A DNA stretch of 64,000 nucleotides from Amoebophrya sp. A120 (Eukaryota > Sar > Dinophyceae > Syndiniales > Amoebophryaceae). Of this stretch, positions 32,446 through 44,816 are shown in pieces; position 1 is the first letter of the stretch; each line of letters begins with the position of its first letter. Below the pieces are notes generated by a model. It did no database searches and was not told where the DNA came from. It saw nothing but the letters and a program-made list of their open reading frames with translations. The DNA lies in the NCBI GenBank assembly GCA_905178155.1, contig CAJINV010000001.1, positions 5,412,757-5,476,756 on the forward strand. The letters run 5' to 3'. Made by a program: the position numbers and the translations under genes.

Positions 32446-33224
32446 ATGTGTTAACAGAACTTGACGTTTCCGAGAAAGAGGTAAATGTATGAACAGAAAT
32501 ACGGTTTCTTTTGAAAATGAAATGCGAAAAGAACTTTGTTGAGCTTTCTGTTTCGTGCGTTTCATAATAGTTTCTACGGTATGATTTTCTCGTCTCGGCG
32601 ATGGCGTTGCGCGGGAGTTTCGCAGGCTTTTTGTGTTTGGAAACTTGCGATCTTGACTGGTGTATATGGTGTACAGAAGACAAGTACACTCTGTGCCAGA
32701 TCTAGGTCAGTTCCGGGACCTTCTTCAAGCGAGTAATTTCTATGGCGATCGGTAGTTCTCGTGATGGTTGTCTAAAGTATCGGCTTCAGAATTCGGCCCA
32801 TTCTGAGTCTTCTGGTACTCTTGCTGGTTTATTATCCTGGTTATTTTTCGCTTTGGTATTTGAACTTTTTGTTTTTCACCGAAACGACACCTCGAAAGCA
32901 AATTCAGGTTTTTCGAGATCGCTTTAAGTGTACGCAGATCTCGATGGTGTATTTCAAATGGTTTTTCGGTTTTGTTGACCGCACTCTCGTGCTACATCTT
33001 GTGTCTTTCTCGATCCCTTCGAATTGGTGCCTTTTCTCGATCTGTTTCAACCTTATTTTGGAAGCTGGATTTTTTGAAATTTTGACCTTTTCGGATCAGC
33101 CAGCTGCTGTTCTTACCAGGAGAAACCAAGTACATGCATCTGGACTGGCTTCATCTTTTCCAAAGTATCCTTAGCGAGTGTTTTACAAGTGAATTTACCG
33201 AGCAGCTGACAGCTCTTTGCGACG
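32446..33224. other. Intergenic region, T-rich before the next gene
   Basis: No gene supported. The last 300 bp are T-rich and pyrimidine-rich, which could serve 5'-end processing of the downstream gene. Confidence 0.5.
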
Positions 33225-36200
33225 ATGCGTCGCAGCAATACGACGCCCGCGAGTCCGGCAGGAACCGCAGCCCGACCTCGGCAGATGACAAAAGCGGAGA
33301 GCAAGGCCATGCGGTTACATGATTCTCAGTACCAACATCTTCCCGGAGCAATATTAACGAATGAACGCAACTACAAGCCGCCAAAAGACCCCCTCTGCAT
33401 GGGTACTTCGAGCGGAAAGGCGAAAACTCTCAGCACAATCAGCATGGAAAAGGAGCCCTCTTGGTTTTCGGAACGTGAGGCGTGTTCTCGGACGAGCAGT
33501 TGGTATCGAGCCAATCCGGTGAATATCGATGACCGGGTGGGCGGAAGAGGGCAGAAACTATGTGGCGCATCATCATCCGCATCTTCTACTTCAAGGGCGT
33601 GTTTTCGTGCTGCTCCGCAAACGCATCTGTCACAGCTTCCTCAACATGGAGATAATAGTTCCTGTACGACGCCTGCAATTATGAATCTTCAGCTGAACTA
33701 CAAAGGGACGTCGTCGTCGAGAAAGAATACATCGTATGTGGGAGGTCCTCATCAGAACGAGTTGCAACATCCGTATCTGCAAGCGAACGGTCAGGGGATC
33801 ATCTTGGGTCGTAGGTCCACTACAACCGGGGCACACAGCAACTCGCGTTTTGAAGAGCAGCCCTCAACGTACAAGTACAATCAAGAACAACTTCTTCTAC
33901 CTGGGTCTACTACAACTTCTCATAGGCTCCAAAACCTATCACCGCAAAGGAGTCTGACAGGGTTTACGTCTTCTAGTAATATCTGTTCCTCGTCCTCTTC
34001 TTCGCCCCCGACGCCACACATTTCGTTTAGTCAACAAGGGCAACATCAGAACGAAATATATCACAACAGAGGGAGGACATCGAGAACGCTACAGCATTTA
34101 TCTGTACAGAAAACATCTTCAGCCTCTTCTTGTCAATCAGCCTCAGGGTCTACCGTCACGCTGTCAAAATCTCCGAGCATATACAGCGCATTCAATTCAT
34201 CTACAGGAGGGCAAAATCATAATCATCTAGACGAGTTACCTTCGCATGAGAAGAAAAATAACACTAGCACGAATTCAACATCGAGAAGAAGCAGTAGGAG
34301 CACCACATCAACTTCAAAATTACAACTACCTCAAAATACCACCACGACTGTAGCAGGACCCGGTTTTTTCCCCAATAGAAGAAGTACCCACGACCCGCAC
34401 CCTGACCCCTCTGGATTTTTGTTTCAACAACTACCAGCGTATGATAAGACTTACCCGGACATCAACCACGGTACGAATTCTACTTGCGCTCATCCTGGTG
34501 GACCACTAGTACATGCGTCTTTTTCCTCCACCCCAGAGGCTCCAGTAGTCCAGCGAGAGAGTTGGAAAGATCCGCCACCGCTTCCACCATTGCCCTTTTC
34601 AACCGCAGTAGAAGACCAGCACACCACGCCAGCTACTGCTTCATCTTTCGAAGCAGCAGGGCGAAAAATTGAGGACGATGGGTTTGAGGAGATTCTGGAC
34701 CAGTGTTGGCAGGGTCTAAACAGCGGCACGTACTCGTCCGTCGAAGATTTTGTGGCTAAAAATCCTCACGTGTACAACGGCGGCGGAAACCAGCTTCTGC
34801 ATCACGAATACCGTGGCGCCCCTGCGCAAGAAGCAAGTCGTGGACCGAGAGCGGAGCTGGAAGCCGGTCCGCACAAAGTAGAACCGCAAGTCGAATACCA
34901 GGTAGTAGCGAACAAAAAGACCACATCACCTGCACGAACAAATAAACGCCAGACGGTACGGCGCTTCCGTCCGCCGCCGGGCTTGGAGCATCACTACCAG
35001 AAGCTAAACGAGCAGCAGGACGACCGAAACTCGGGCGGAACAAACAGACTTTTCCGGCAGCACCACCAGTCACAATACACGGCTGCGGCGAATAACTTCC
35101 TTTTTCCTGTAGCGAGCGCTGTACAACCGGTGTTACCTGCGCGAGCCGCGGCACCCCCTAGTTTCGCGAACTACTTTCCCTGCTCTTGGTTTTATCCACA
35201 GCAAAATAAGCATCAAGATCTTTTTGAAGAAGGTGGAAATTCATTTTACCCGCAAAGTAGTCCTTGGACTTTCTCGTCCCTAACGACAACCCCCACTACA
35301 ACTACTATTGCCAGCCCGCCCGGCACCATGGGCAGGCCGGGCGGAGGAAAAGGCGGGAAGGCTGCGAGAGAGGAAAGGCAGATCGCCGTGTTGGAAAGCA
35401 CGAAGCACCCGCCGTTTGTGTTTCTCGAACTGGAAAACTCAGCGGCTGCGCGGGAGAAATGGCAGGTGGTACTGTGGAACGAAGCGAAGAGGTGCTTCTC
35501 TTTTCGGTTCCCGAACTACTTGCCAGAAAACCGACTTGCCTACTACTACGAGCAAATCAAAAACCTCGCACCCTGGGACGATATTCTGATAGGTATTTGT
35601 GTTCGGAGAGGCTGTTATTTCGAAGCAATTCTCCTGTGCACTTTTGCGATTATAGCATCATCACCGAAAGGGAAACTTTAGATCGTTCCGTTCAATGTCG
35701 ACTTCTGCACTAGAATGAAAAAAACCCGATGATGATCAGGTCCCCGGGACGCCGCGGTCCGCAAGATATCGCGGAAAACCGCGTGGTGGGTGTGGGACCC
35801 CGCCTGCACGTGCACCTACACGTACGGGGTCGATACGAGGGTGGATCCCAAGGACAAAAACCGGCTGAAGCAGGAGTTCAACGACCTGATGCACGAGCTG
35901 TGGAGAGAGCTGAGGTTCGATACCATGGAAATCGTGCCCAACAGCGTCAATTTAAACCTCTACGAAGACGGCAGCCAGGGCTGCGGCTGGCACGCAGACA
36001 ACGAATCGCTCTTCGATGGCACGAACCGTGACTGCCGGATTTTGAGCCTGAGCCTCGGCGGACCCCGGGAGTTCTGGATCGGCGAGCTCACAGACGACGA
36101 CCCAGACTATTTCGCGCATGTATAATTTTAATTTCAACAGTGTTTTTGTTGTGTGTTTATGTGTGGTCATTTGTCGTGTTGGATACTAGCACACATCGTG

Positions 36201-38291
36201 TACAGCGGGATGAACAAATTGCAATTGTATCCCAACATCATCTATCACAGGTGAAGCGCGACACCATCGTGGAGACCACTTTGAACGCGGGCGACTTGAT
36301 CACCATGGAAGGCATGATGCAGAAGTACACGCAGCACTACGTTCCCTACGCCCACACAAGAAAGGCATCCACCGCTCCCCGGATCAATCTCACCTTCCGC
36401 GACCTGGTGGTGCACAAGAAAAACTGCAAGCTGCACGGGCAGAAAACGAAAGGAACGAAGGGAGAAATAATGCTAACACCAAAACAAGTGGAGCAGGAAG
36501 AGACAAAGACTGAGACAGCGAATTTGAAACAAGCGGAAACAAAAATAAAACCAGCAGCGGATGAATCGGGGGCGGGTGGAAAAACGAGCGAGGCAAGTCG
36601 CTACGTCGGGTTTGACACCTACCGCCACGCGTGGACAGCAGCGCATCCCGAGGGGAGGGAAACAGTCAAGGAAACCAAGTGGACGGCGTGCGCCAACTGC
36701 AACGACGCGCCGCATTTGAAAGGGAGAAGATGCATTTTGATGGAGCCGTCCTCGGATAAGGATGTAAAAATAAAAGGAGAAGTACTGAAAAACACCGAAA
36801 ATAATGAGGGCAACACCGCGGACGCGAAAGCAAGAGGAAAGTCCAGATCAAAGTCAAAAGGGAAGAGGTCAAAATCCGGGCAAGGCGAAACGGAGACACC
36901 AGCGGAAACATCGAAGGACGTCGACACTGCAGTGTCAAAAAAGCCGGAGTTTCACTGCCGGCGGTGCTGCGTCGCGGCGAACCCAGCGTTCGATTCGATG
37001 CTGTCTTTGGAAGATTTTTTGCAGAAGCGGGAGCCGAAAATCCAAGACGCAATGTCGGAGATGATTATGTCCGGGAAAAATCCGGCAGCTGCAGATGGCA
37101 CTGTCACTGAGGAGAAAGCAGTCCAGAGATTACAACTCGATTCGCTGCCCATCTCGGTGTACGCAAACTATCGAGAGGATGTGAAGCACGTTTACGGCAG
37201 TGCGTCTCCCGCGAAAAAGAAGCCGCTTTACATGCGGGAAAAGAATGCCAAGAAGTTCGAGCCGGAAGCTCGAACTGCAGAGACCACGAAGAACGTGATC
37301 AATTTAGCGGCGAAAAGTGGCGATATGAACGCAGATGATGCAACGGCGAAGGAGTAAAATTTTTTGGTTTGTTTATAGCGTAGTTACATCCCTCCACTTA
37401 TGTTCAGGTACTGGTTCGAATGTTTCAGACCTCAATTAGCCATTTGCACCTTTCTGATTCAACATCAGAATCGAAAAATTTATGTTTCGAACATCGCAAC
37501 AATAATTCAACTACAGAACCCCTACTTCGACCGCCACGCCGGGCAGTTCCGCGCGAAACAAGTGGAAAAAAACCGACAAAAAGGAGGAAAGTTACACGCC
37601 AAAAAGTAACCGCCACGAGGACCACTCCAGCTGGTGGGGCAAGAACAATTGGGGTGGGAATGACAAGAATTTTTATGCCGCGAAAGACGAGAAATATGAC
37701 ATGGAGAAGGAAACAAAAAAAGAAAAAGACAAGCGGTACTATGAAGAACAATACGACAGTTCTTACGATTACAACAAGGATAGCTACGACTATAATTACG
37801 AAGAGTCAAAGAAGAGTAGAAGCAAGCAAAAAGACGACGGGTACTACAACTGGTACAACGCGGAGGAAAATACGTATAAAGCGCCAAATAGTAAAATGCG
37901 GTCGGACCACAAAACGGATAGATCCACTCCCTCGTCCACTTCACACAGCAAGACGCCCTCTTCCCGCTGGCAGAACAGAGCCGCAGGAGGTGGCAAGGCG
38001 AACAGAAGGGAGTACTGGTCAGAGAATGTGGATGAACGTGGTGCAGGAAGAAAAGCAGCAGGTCAAGAGGAGCAGGCTGTTGTGGATTGGGGTGTGGCCT
38101 GGAAACAAACAAAAGCCGCTGCGGAGGATAAAAGTTGGGGCGACGAGAAGAAAGAGAAGTACTGGGATAATTATGACCCCTACAATGGCGGGTACAACGG
38201 AAACAAGTATAATAACTACAGTGCTTCTCCCTCGAAGCGGGGCGGAAATTATGACCGGTATGTTGAAAAGACGGGTGATAAGTGGCGGTAG
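33225..38291 (+). CDS. Giant AlkB-type Fe(II)/2-oxoglutarate dioxygenase
   Basis: Four exons (33225-35592, 35740-36119, 36251-37353, 37517-38291) give 1541 residues. The first 730 are low-complexity (S/T/N/Q/H-rich). The dioxygenase begins near residue 730 (FVFLELENS..WQVVLWNE) and contains RKTAWW and TCTYTYG, the iron ligands H874 and D876 in GWHADNE, H945 in QHYVP, and the 2-oxoglutarate-binding RINLTFR at 960-966. These match AlkB-like demethylases that remove alkyl groups from DNA or RNA oxidatively. A long charged region with scattered CxxC (CANCND, CRRCC) follows, and the last exon is Y/N/D/K-rich. The link to the last exon uses donor GTAAAA, whose TAA would otherwise end the protein at 37357; frame continuity supports it, but this part is less certain. 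Proteins of this fold are usually 200-400 residues, so this one is exceptional. Confidence 0.78.
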
Positions 38292-39334
38292 GTCTGGAAG
38301 AGAAGAACCTAAAAACTACCCCGACGAAAATCATTTCAAGAACAGCGACGCTTTTATACCTCTTTTTGGAACAACCGTGTACACAGAAGACTGTCATTCC
38401 GTGAAAGACTGTTGATATTCATTGGAAATAAACCAGCACGAGGCACATTATGTCATTACAGTTGTTTTCAACATGAAAAGGCTGCAACCTGCGTATGTTG
38501 TCGCGAATGTGCGCATGCTTCTCATGGACCGTCTTATGGAGCGGACGTTACTGCTGGGAGGATGTAGTTGGTATCATGACAGGTTCACTCTTTTTTCGTT
38601 TTCGCGATTTTTCAGTCGTTTTTCGACAGCGTGAGGGGAGAGAGGCAAATTTGGCTTGCGGATGTGACCTTGAAATACCACTAGATAGAAGCGAGTGCAT
38701 GGTACGGGGTTCTATTTTCTCTTCTCGCATAATCGCGATTATTTCGTCAGACTATGATGTTGTCGTGGCCGTCGTTGCACTCCTTAAAGGTTTGTTCGAA
38801 AGAAGCAATACCGAAATAAATTTTCCAAGCGCGGCAGATTTTTTGCCCAAGTCGCGGTATTTAGCGGACCTATTCTGACTACCCTGGGCGCGCGTTTTCG
38901 TCAGCATCATAGGTCGGGAATCTTTTGATTCGCTGCAGGCCACGGCAGCGCGGAGGGTGTACCGTTGCGGAAGAAGTGGACTTACTAAGATTAAATGTGA
39001 GCATCATCTGCAACGTCCTCCAAGCTGTGTCTGGAAGCAGCCAATTCCCCTCGCCGACCGGGGGCCCGAAATGGCTGAAAACTATCATTTTCGCTGAACA
39101 GACGGAGCAACTACTTAAAAGCCCGCACAAGGGACAGACTGCGAGTTGTATAGTGTCTCCTTGTAGAAGTATGTAAGGCGAAATCTTCTGTGCTCCTCAG
39201 CAACAAGGAGTTCCGGACCTGCAGGAGTCGGGGACGATAGTAGAGCCAGATATCGCGGCTATCGCAACTGTTCGTACATGTATAATGGCCATTAAGGACT
39301 GATAGGCAACTTCTACAGGATATAGGATCACAAA
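38292..39334. other. Intergenic region, nothing recognised
   Basis: About 1 kb without a convincing frame on either strand. The sequence is of mixed composition with short T-rich stretches. Confidence 0.5.
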
Positions 39335-40728
39335 ATGGAGGAGCTTCGCTACACGCCGATGGACGACAATGCGGCGCCCGTGGACATGCGGGGTGCGCAG
39401 CGGCAGTCGCAGCCGGGAAGCCTGCCCGGGATGCCGCCGGGTGCGGAACAGTTCCAATTCGAGCCGGAAGTGGAGGAGAGAATTATCGAAATCCCGAAGC
39501 TCGTGGAGCAAATCATTGAGAAGGAGGTGGTTATCCCGGAAACGCACATCGTAGAGGTGGTCAAGGAGATACCGCAAATACAGGAAGTGATACGGGAAGT
39601 GCCAAAGTACTTACAACTGGGATTGATGAATGTGTTATAGTTCTTTGTGTTGCATCTTCACTGCAGTGCTAAACGAAGTCTGTCTTGCGTGATACGCAAA
39701 AATTTGTATATTCTTCTTGATCAGGTACGAATTCAAGGAAGTGATAAAGGAAATCCCGAAGGTCGAGATCAAATACGTTGAAAGGAAAGTGGAAGTGCCG
39801 CAAGTCATGGTAGAAATGCCGTTTTCTCTTTATTTGTAGCTAACCGTGTCGTGGACGACGCTTTCCAGTACTTATTCGTAAATGACACAAGCTAGTTTTT
39901 CTTTCCAAGCAGCTGACTTCGCGTTTCTAGTTCGATGAATCGATTCGACAAGAAATAACGCAATTATACAAAGGTGCGCGACATCCCCGTGGAAGTGCCG
40001 CAAGTGCAGGAGATCACGCGCATGATACCCCGTATCGTGGTCAAGGAAATTCCGGTGGAGCGGGTGCGCAAGGTCGAGAAAGTCATTTACCGGGATGTGG
40101 AGGAGATTGAGTACGTCCCCGTCCTATCAGATGCAAATATGTCTGGGTCTGGAAACTTGTGATGCTGAACTGTGGATGACTGAAATACTTCCCAATGCAG
40201 CCAAGCATGACATGTTTCTCGCACACTTTCTCATGCGCAGTCCGCATGAGAAACTGCGCTTTTGTATCACAAAAGAGGGTTTCTTTTTGCTTGTCATGCA
40301 ACACAGATTTTATAGGAGTGCAGGACTAGCATTACTAGTTTTATGCTTCCAGACCCAGACATATTTGCAATGCATACGTCCCCTACATTGTGCAGATCGA
40401 GAAGAAGTTCCCCCCCGGGAGCATCGGTCCGGACGGCAAGCCGATTCCCGACAACGGCGGCGGGTTGCTCGGCCCCGACGGCCAGCCGCTGGGACCGGGG
40501 ATACAGATGGGCGCGGACGGGGTGCCGATGCGCGTGAAGCAGGAGGTGCACTTGTTCGAGAACGTGAACCAAATCACCAAGCCGAAACTCGTGCCCGTGG
40601 AGACGGAAGTGCCCGAGTACGTGCCGCAGTACATCGACGTAGAAGTGGACGAATTCGGGATGCCGTTGCAACCCGCACCGACGTTAGACGTTCTGCTCAG
40701 TAGAGGGGTACCGATGGAAGTCGCGTGA
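39335..40728 (+). CDS. Alveolin (inner membrane complex protein)
   Basis: Four exons (39335-39606, 39725-39809, 39974-40124, 40382-40728) give 284 residues. From about residue 45 to 185 the protein is a run of short charged repeats alternating E/K/R with V/I and a proline (IIEIPKLVEQ, VVKEIPQIQEV, VIKEIPKVEIK, VEVPQVQEI, VKEIPVERV), the hallmark of alveolins. A glycine/proline-rich stretch (GPDGKPIPDNGG) and more E-V-P repeats close the protein. Alveolins form the intermediate-filament-like network under the alveolar sacs of alveolates. The first two introns are GT..AG (with GTAC and GTAG donors). The third is an introner-like element, and only its removal with five further bases joins V-P-V to P-Y-I. 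Small exons cut the repeat region. It is the best marker of the organism's group. Confidence 0.92.
40125..40376. mobile_element. Introner-like element, family A, in the alveolin gene
   Basis: A 252-bp element starting tatcagatgcaaatatgtct and ending acatatttgcaatgcata. The duplication CGTCC is perfect (40120-40124 and 40377-40381). The excised length 40125-40381 keeps the frame. Its right end gcata shows the GATA end is not strictly invariant. Confidence 0.9.
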
Positions 40729-41806
40729 AGATGGCGGTTTTATTTCGGGGAGGAGTCAATTGATTATCACGAATTGATTTCATCTCGCCTTACATCTCTT
40801 TTCCAGTTTGACTTCGAAGATTCTGAAGTACAAGCATGCATTGGCATTTTTCACAAGCTGCAGCTGCGGAGGAGCAACAGCTCTTCGATGCTGTTGATAG
40901 GACCACTCGTGCGCGCGACGTGCAACGAAAGAACGAGTGTTCATGTTCTTCATCAGTGAGGAGATAGATGCATCAAAGTCCTGTTGTGATGTCCACTGTA
41001 GATGAATTTGCAGGCTTCGACCCAGGCGAACAAGTGAAAGATCCGCATTGCTTTCCATTCAGAGATCCAGCTCGCTGTTTTTTTTCCTTTTTGACGCGGC
41101 GTAGAGTCTCATTCGAGTAACCTGAAGCTGAATCTCATGCGTTTTTTCCACGTCCTGTTGAGATTTTGATCTTTAGCCAGTGGCCGCCAGAAGTGTTTTA
41201 TAGGAATTGCAAGCTGTCCTTTTCGTTCTTTTGCGTGCGCATCTTGAGTAGATCGGGAAGAACAACTCAGATAGTTAGAAAAGGCTCTTTTTGCTGGGCA
41301 CTTGAGAAAAGATTGCACGTGATTACAATTTTCCCATACTGTGAAGTATTTGTGCACAAGAAATTTTAAGTATTCGTTATGATGGTGAAAATGTCTACTG
41401 CAACTGCTACGGCTACATCTCCACACGCCCGCTGCTGAAGACCGCTTGAGTGACCGGGCATTCATGTTCTGCACGAGTTTCTCATCTGCCAAGCCGACCT
41501 ACATCAGTCACGCCAAAAAAGCCTACGTCGCAAAGCTTTCGCACACAAGCCGGCGCCGTCGTCTGTAACGGTACCGACGTAGACAGATCGTAGAGAAGGG
41601 AGTCAGTCTGTCAGCAGGCGCGACACAAAACTACTGGAGAAATTTTCCAATTGCGTAGCTCTAGCGCTTGGGCAACGCGATTTTTTTCAGAAAGCAGCGA
41701 CGCAGTTCAGACCGGCGACAAAATACGTTCCCAGTGTGGAAAACGCTGAGGACACCAGAATTCACAAATCCAGAAGAAACGGCTTGAAAAACAAGCAAAT
41801 CTAACG
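40729..41806. other. Intergenic region, nothing recognised
   Basis: About 1.1 kb with no supported gene between the alveolin and Tom40 genes. Short open frames lack coding character. Confidence 0.5.
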
Positions 41807-43668
41807 ATGTTCTCGGGATGGAGAAGATTCCTGAGCCGAGACCTGGTCCGCCAGGAAGAGGCCCCACCCGTGTCCGCGACTCCAGGACTGGACAGTGCGT
41901 CCAGCATAGTAATGCCAAAACCTACCTGCATCCAGTACGACAACTTCTCAAGGGAATGGATGCAGATCTCGCAGCTCGACAACTTTGATGGGTATGTTGT
42001 TGTATACAGATGGGCTTTTCATTTCACATTTATCAAGCGTGGTCTTTAAAGCTTGCGTGGCATCCTTCTGAAAAAATTTGCACACAAAGCGCTGATTGGT
42101 TCTAACTGTAGTTCCACCTGTAAAAAAATTAACGAACAGATTCCGCATAGAAGTCGGAAAGCCATTAACGAAGAACTTCAATGCGGCACACACTCTGCTC
42201 CTGGGAACAGCATCGAAGCAGCAGCCTTACGCCTACCAGTTCGGACCAGTTTTCCAAACGGAAGACGGGAGGCTATTCATGATGGGTAAGTTGCACAAAG
42301 AAATAGTGCGATTATCATCTCAGTTATGTTCTTTCATGCGGCGCAGTTACGACGCACAAGGACAGATCAGCGGAAGTTTTCTATCATGATGTCTCTATGA
42401 TTGATTCTGCGCAAAAACTACATCCAAGGTAAAACATCGCTTGACGGCTTGCTGAATGCGCGCGTCGTGAAGAAGGTGATGGGACCCTACTGCGACCTCA
42501 GGGCAAACATGTCCTCCTGCGTGATAGAGCCATCGAGAAATATGTACTTGTTTGTGTTTTTTTTTGCTTGACGCTTTCTGATGCAGATTTTCGAAAAAGT
42601 AGGTGGAACGCGTGGATTGTGAGTTGAAGTGTCAGCACATTTGTCCAAATCTGCACATCAGGTACGAGTTTTCCAAGGATTTGAACTTCAAAAGATGGTG
42701 CACTTCTACGAAACTTGTGTGGCAAGGCATTTGGATCTGCAACTTCGGGTTTTCTTCCCTCGTCACAAAGAACCTCCACCTCGGCGGCGAAGTCACCTAT
42801 TTGAACTTGCTCAGTCGCGGCGCCAGCATGGGCACGCTCGGATTCAGGTTGGTTTTTTTTTGTGTATTCAAGAACCTCTTACGCGACAGTTTCTCGTTTA
42901 GGTTTTTCTTGTCCACTTCTGTGATGGTAGATTCTGAAGGTGAAGAACTACATGAGTTGATTGTGGTGAAACAAATATAGGTATGAGGACAACGGAAACA
43001 CTTTGTCGGGGACTGTCGGACGAACGCCGGACTTCAAAAATCCCATGCGGGAGGAACCGCTGCACGGCATACGCCTCCAGTACGCACGAAGGGTAAAGAA
43101 CTGAAGTTCACCATGATAGAGGATTTGTTTTGCCTCACTTTTCATCTTTCGCAGGCACGGTGAAAAAATTATTGGAATATAAAAGTTCTAGCACCAGATC
43201 AAAAATTTTTCGATGAATCACTTTCACAACAGATAAGCGAGCGTGTATCTCTGGGCTGCGAATACGACTGGAGCTACCCAGAGCACGAGTCTGCCATGAA
43301 GGTAGGCTACGAATACACCTTCCGAACCTCCAGGGTGCAGGGGCTGCTTGATACTGCAGGTACAACTGTGATCCAGTTCATCTTTCAGGCTTTGATCATG
43401 CATTCATACATCAGACATTCAACCCTTTTGCTGCAACAGAGCGCAGGCCGGAATGCACTTAAAATAAACCGGCGATGGAAAAGAGTTGATGTAGTATTTC
43501 CCAATCTCCATGCACACAGGTCGAGTATCCTGTTTCATCAACGATTTCAAGGGTTTTGCCCTTTCCGGCGTCATTGACTACATGGCCAACGAGTACAAAT
43601 TCGGCGTGCTGATGCACTACTTTCCGGCTGGAGAGAATGCGGAGGGCGGGGAGGCACCAATCATGTAG
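41807..43668 (+). CDS. TOM40: Tom40 mitochondrial import channel
   Basis: Eight exons (about 41807-41991, 42140-42285, 42346-42375, 42429-42520, 42603-42847, 42981-43092, 43233-43359, 43520-43668) give about 361 residues, near the family size. The conserved entry GFRIEVGKPLTKNF (first beta strands), YQFGPVFQTEDG, YDAQGQISG, LGGEVTYL and GFRYEDNGNTLSG match the porin_3 barrel of Tom40, and the C-terminal FGVLMHYFP resembles the last strand. Tom40 forms the pore through which precursor proteins cross the outer mitochondrial membrane. Most introns are GT..AG. The junction between exons 2 and 3 needs one extra base relative to a GT..AG cut (either TA..AG or GT..CA), and three donors are GTTT, GTTG or GTGA. 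The fragmented gene contrasts with the intronless neighbours. Confidence 0.85.
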
Positions 43669-44816
43669 TTCTGTCACTCCATTTTTACCGAGTGTCGTGC
43701 TAGTAGGGTGTAAGATAGAAGTACACCCCATTCTTCAGCTTTCACGTTCTTCAGTCCAGGTACAGTCTTCACCAGTATAGAATCAAAGTAAACGAACAAA
43801 GCTTGAACCATAGTAATAAGCAGAATCTGTTTGCTGGGCTTCTCATGGCCCAGCTTAAGGGGAGCGATGTACACAACAGCAATTTGGCTCTTCCACCATC
43901 CTTCCACACGAGCTTTTGCTTTTGACGAATATTGTATAACAGTGTGATTGGTTTTCTCGAAAAATGACTCTTGTTCTTTTGTACCCAAAGCCCGAATCCC
44001 GGGTTTTGGAAGGTCATTTTTTAAGTAGCTAACGAGCCCCATGTTGACCTGCTGAGTTCTTTTGATTGGTGCGCTAGGTTATTCTCAAGATTGCGACTCT
44101 CGGAATCTTGATCTACTTCACGAAAATGTATTTAGGGTCTTCGTCAAGAATACAGAAAACACAATTGATTACGCGACAAAACGACACAATACAACAAGAA
44201 CCGCCTTGCCTGCTTGACCCCGTCCTCCACAAAAAATACTGGTTTGTGTTTTCTCTGTTCTCGCCTCGTCCACTGATTAAGTGAATCGTGACCGTATTGA
44301 TGCAGGAGAGAACACGGAAAGAACGCGGAGGCCTCCTTGGAGTGACAGAGTGCAGGAGATGAACAGATATCCTGACAGAGAATCAAGAGAGAGATGATTG
44401 TGCTTGGTTTTGTCTTGCTTTGTTTATTCGGCGTCCTGCGGTTACTGATCTGACTTTCGACCGTTTTCGTACAATCAACCTGGCGGTGGCACTGTCAGAA
44501 TTAAGTTGAAGAACGAGACACAGAACCACGCACGCGTTAGGAGTAGGAGCTGCATGCTCAACGTGCTCAATAAAAGGAAGCCGCTTATTTTTACACTCGC
44601 CCGGTGAAGGGACCGTGTACAAGATTGGCCCAGAAAAATTGCCGCCGCTCGGATCATCGGAAGACGTTGCCGGACGCCGCTGGTGCAAAGACCCTAACGT
44701 TTTTTTCATCGCGGCAAGGCTGCAAAAGCCACGACTGTCCTGCCTTAGAAGCGGACTGAACTTCTACTCCTGGGGGCATTTTTCGGAGCATCACACGAGG
44801 AACTCGAACTTCGAAA
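43669..44816. other. Intergenic region with one possible minus-strand gene
   Basis: The first part holds the minus-strand frame listed separately. Bases 44043-44816 hold no supported gene; a + strand frame at 44615-44938 overlaps the next gene's start in another frame and is rejected. Confidence 0.45.
43674..44042 (-). CDS. Possible small protein, unknown
   Basis: An open frame of 122 codons from ATG (44042) to TGA (43674), with balanced amino-acid composition (two adjacent W, ordinary K/E/Q/L content) and a central hydrophobic part (LLITMVQALFVYF). It would end only six bases from the Tom40 stop on the other strand, so the two would converge. It would be the only minus-strand gene in the window, which lowers its chance of being real. 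Codon use looks coding-like by eye but less GC-rich at third positions than the neighbours. No family is recognised. Confidence 0.3.
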   Translation of the reverse strand: MGLVSYLKNDLPKPGIRALGTKEQESFFEKTNHTVIQYSSKAKARVEGWWKSQIAVVYIAPLKLGHEKPSKQILLITMVQALFVYFDSILVKTVPGLKNVKAEEWGVLLSYTLLARHSVKME

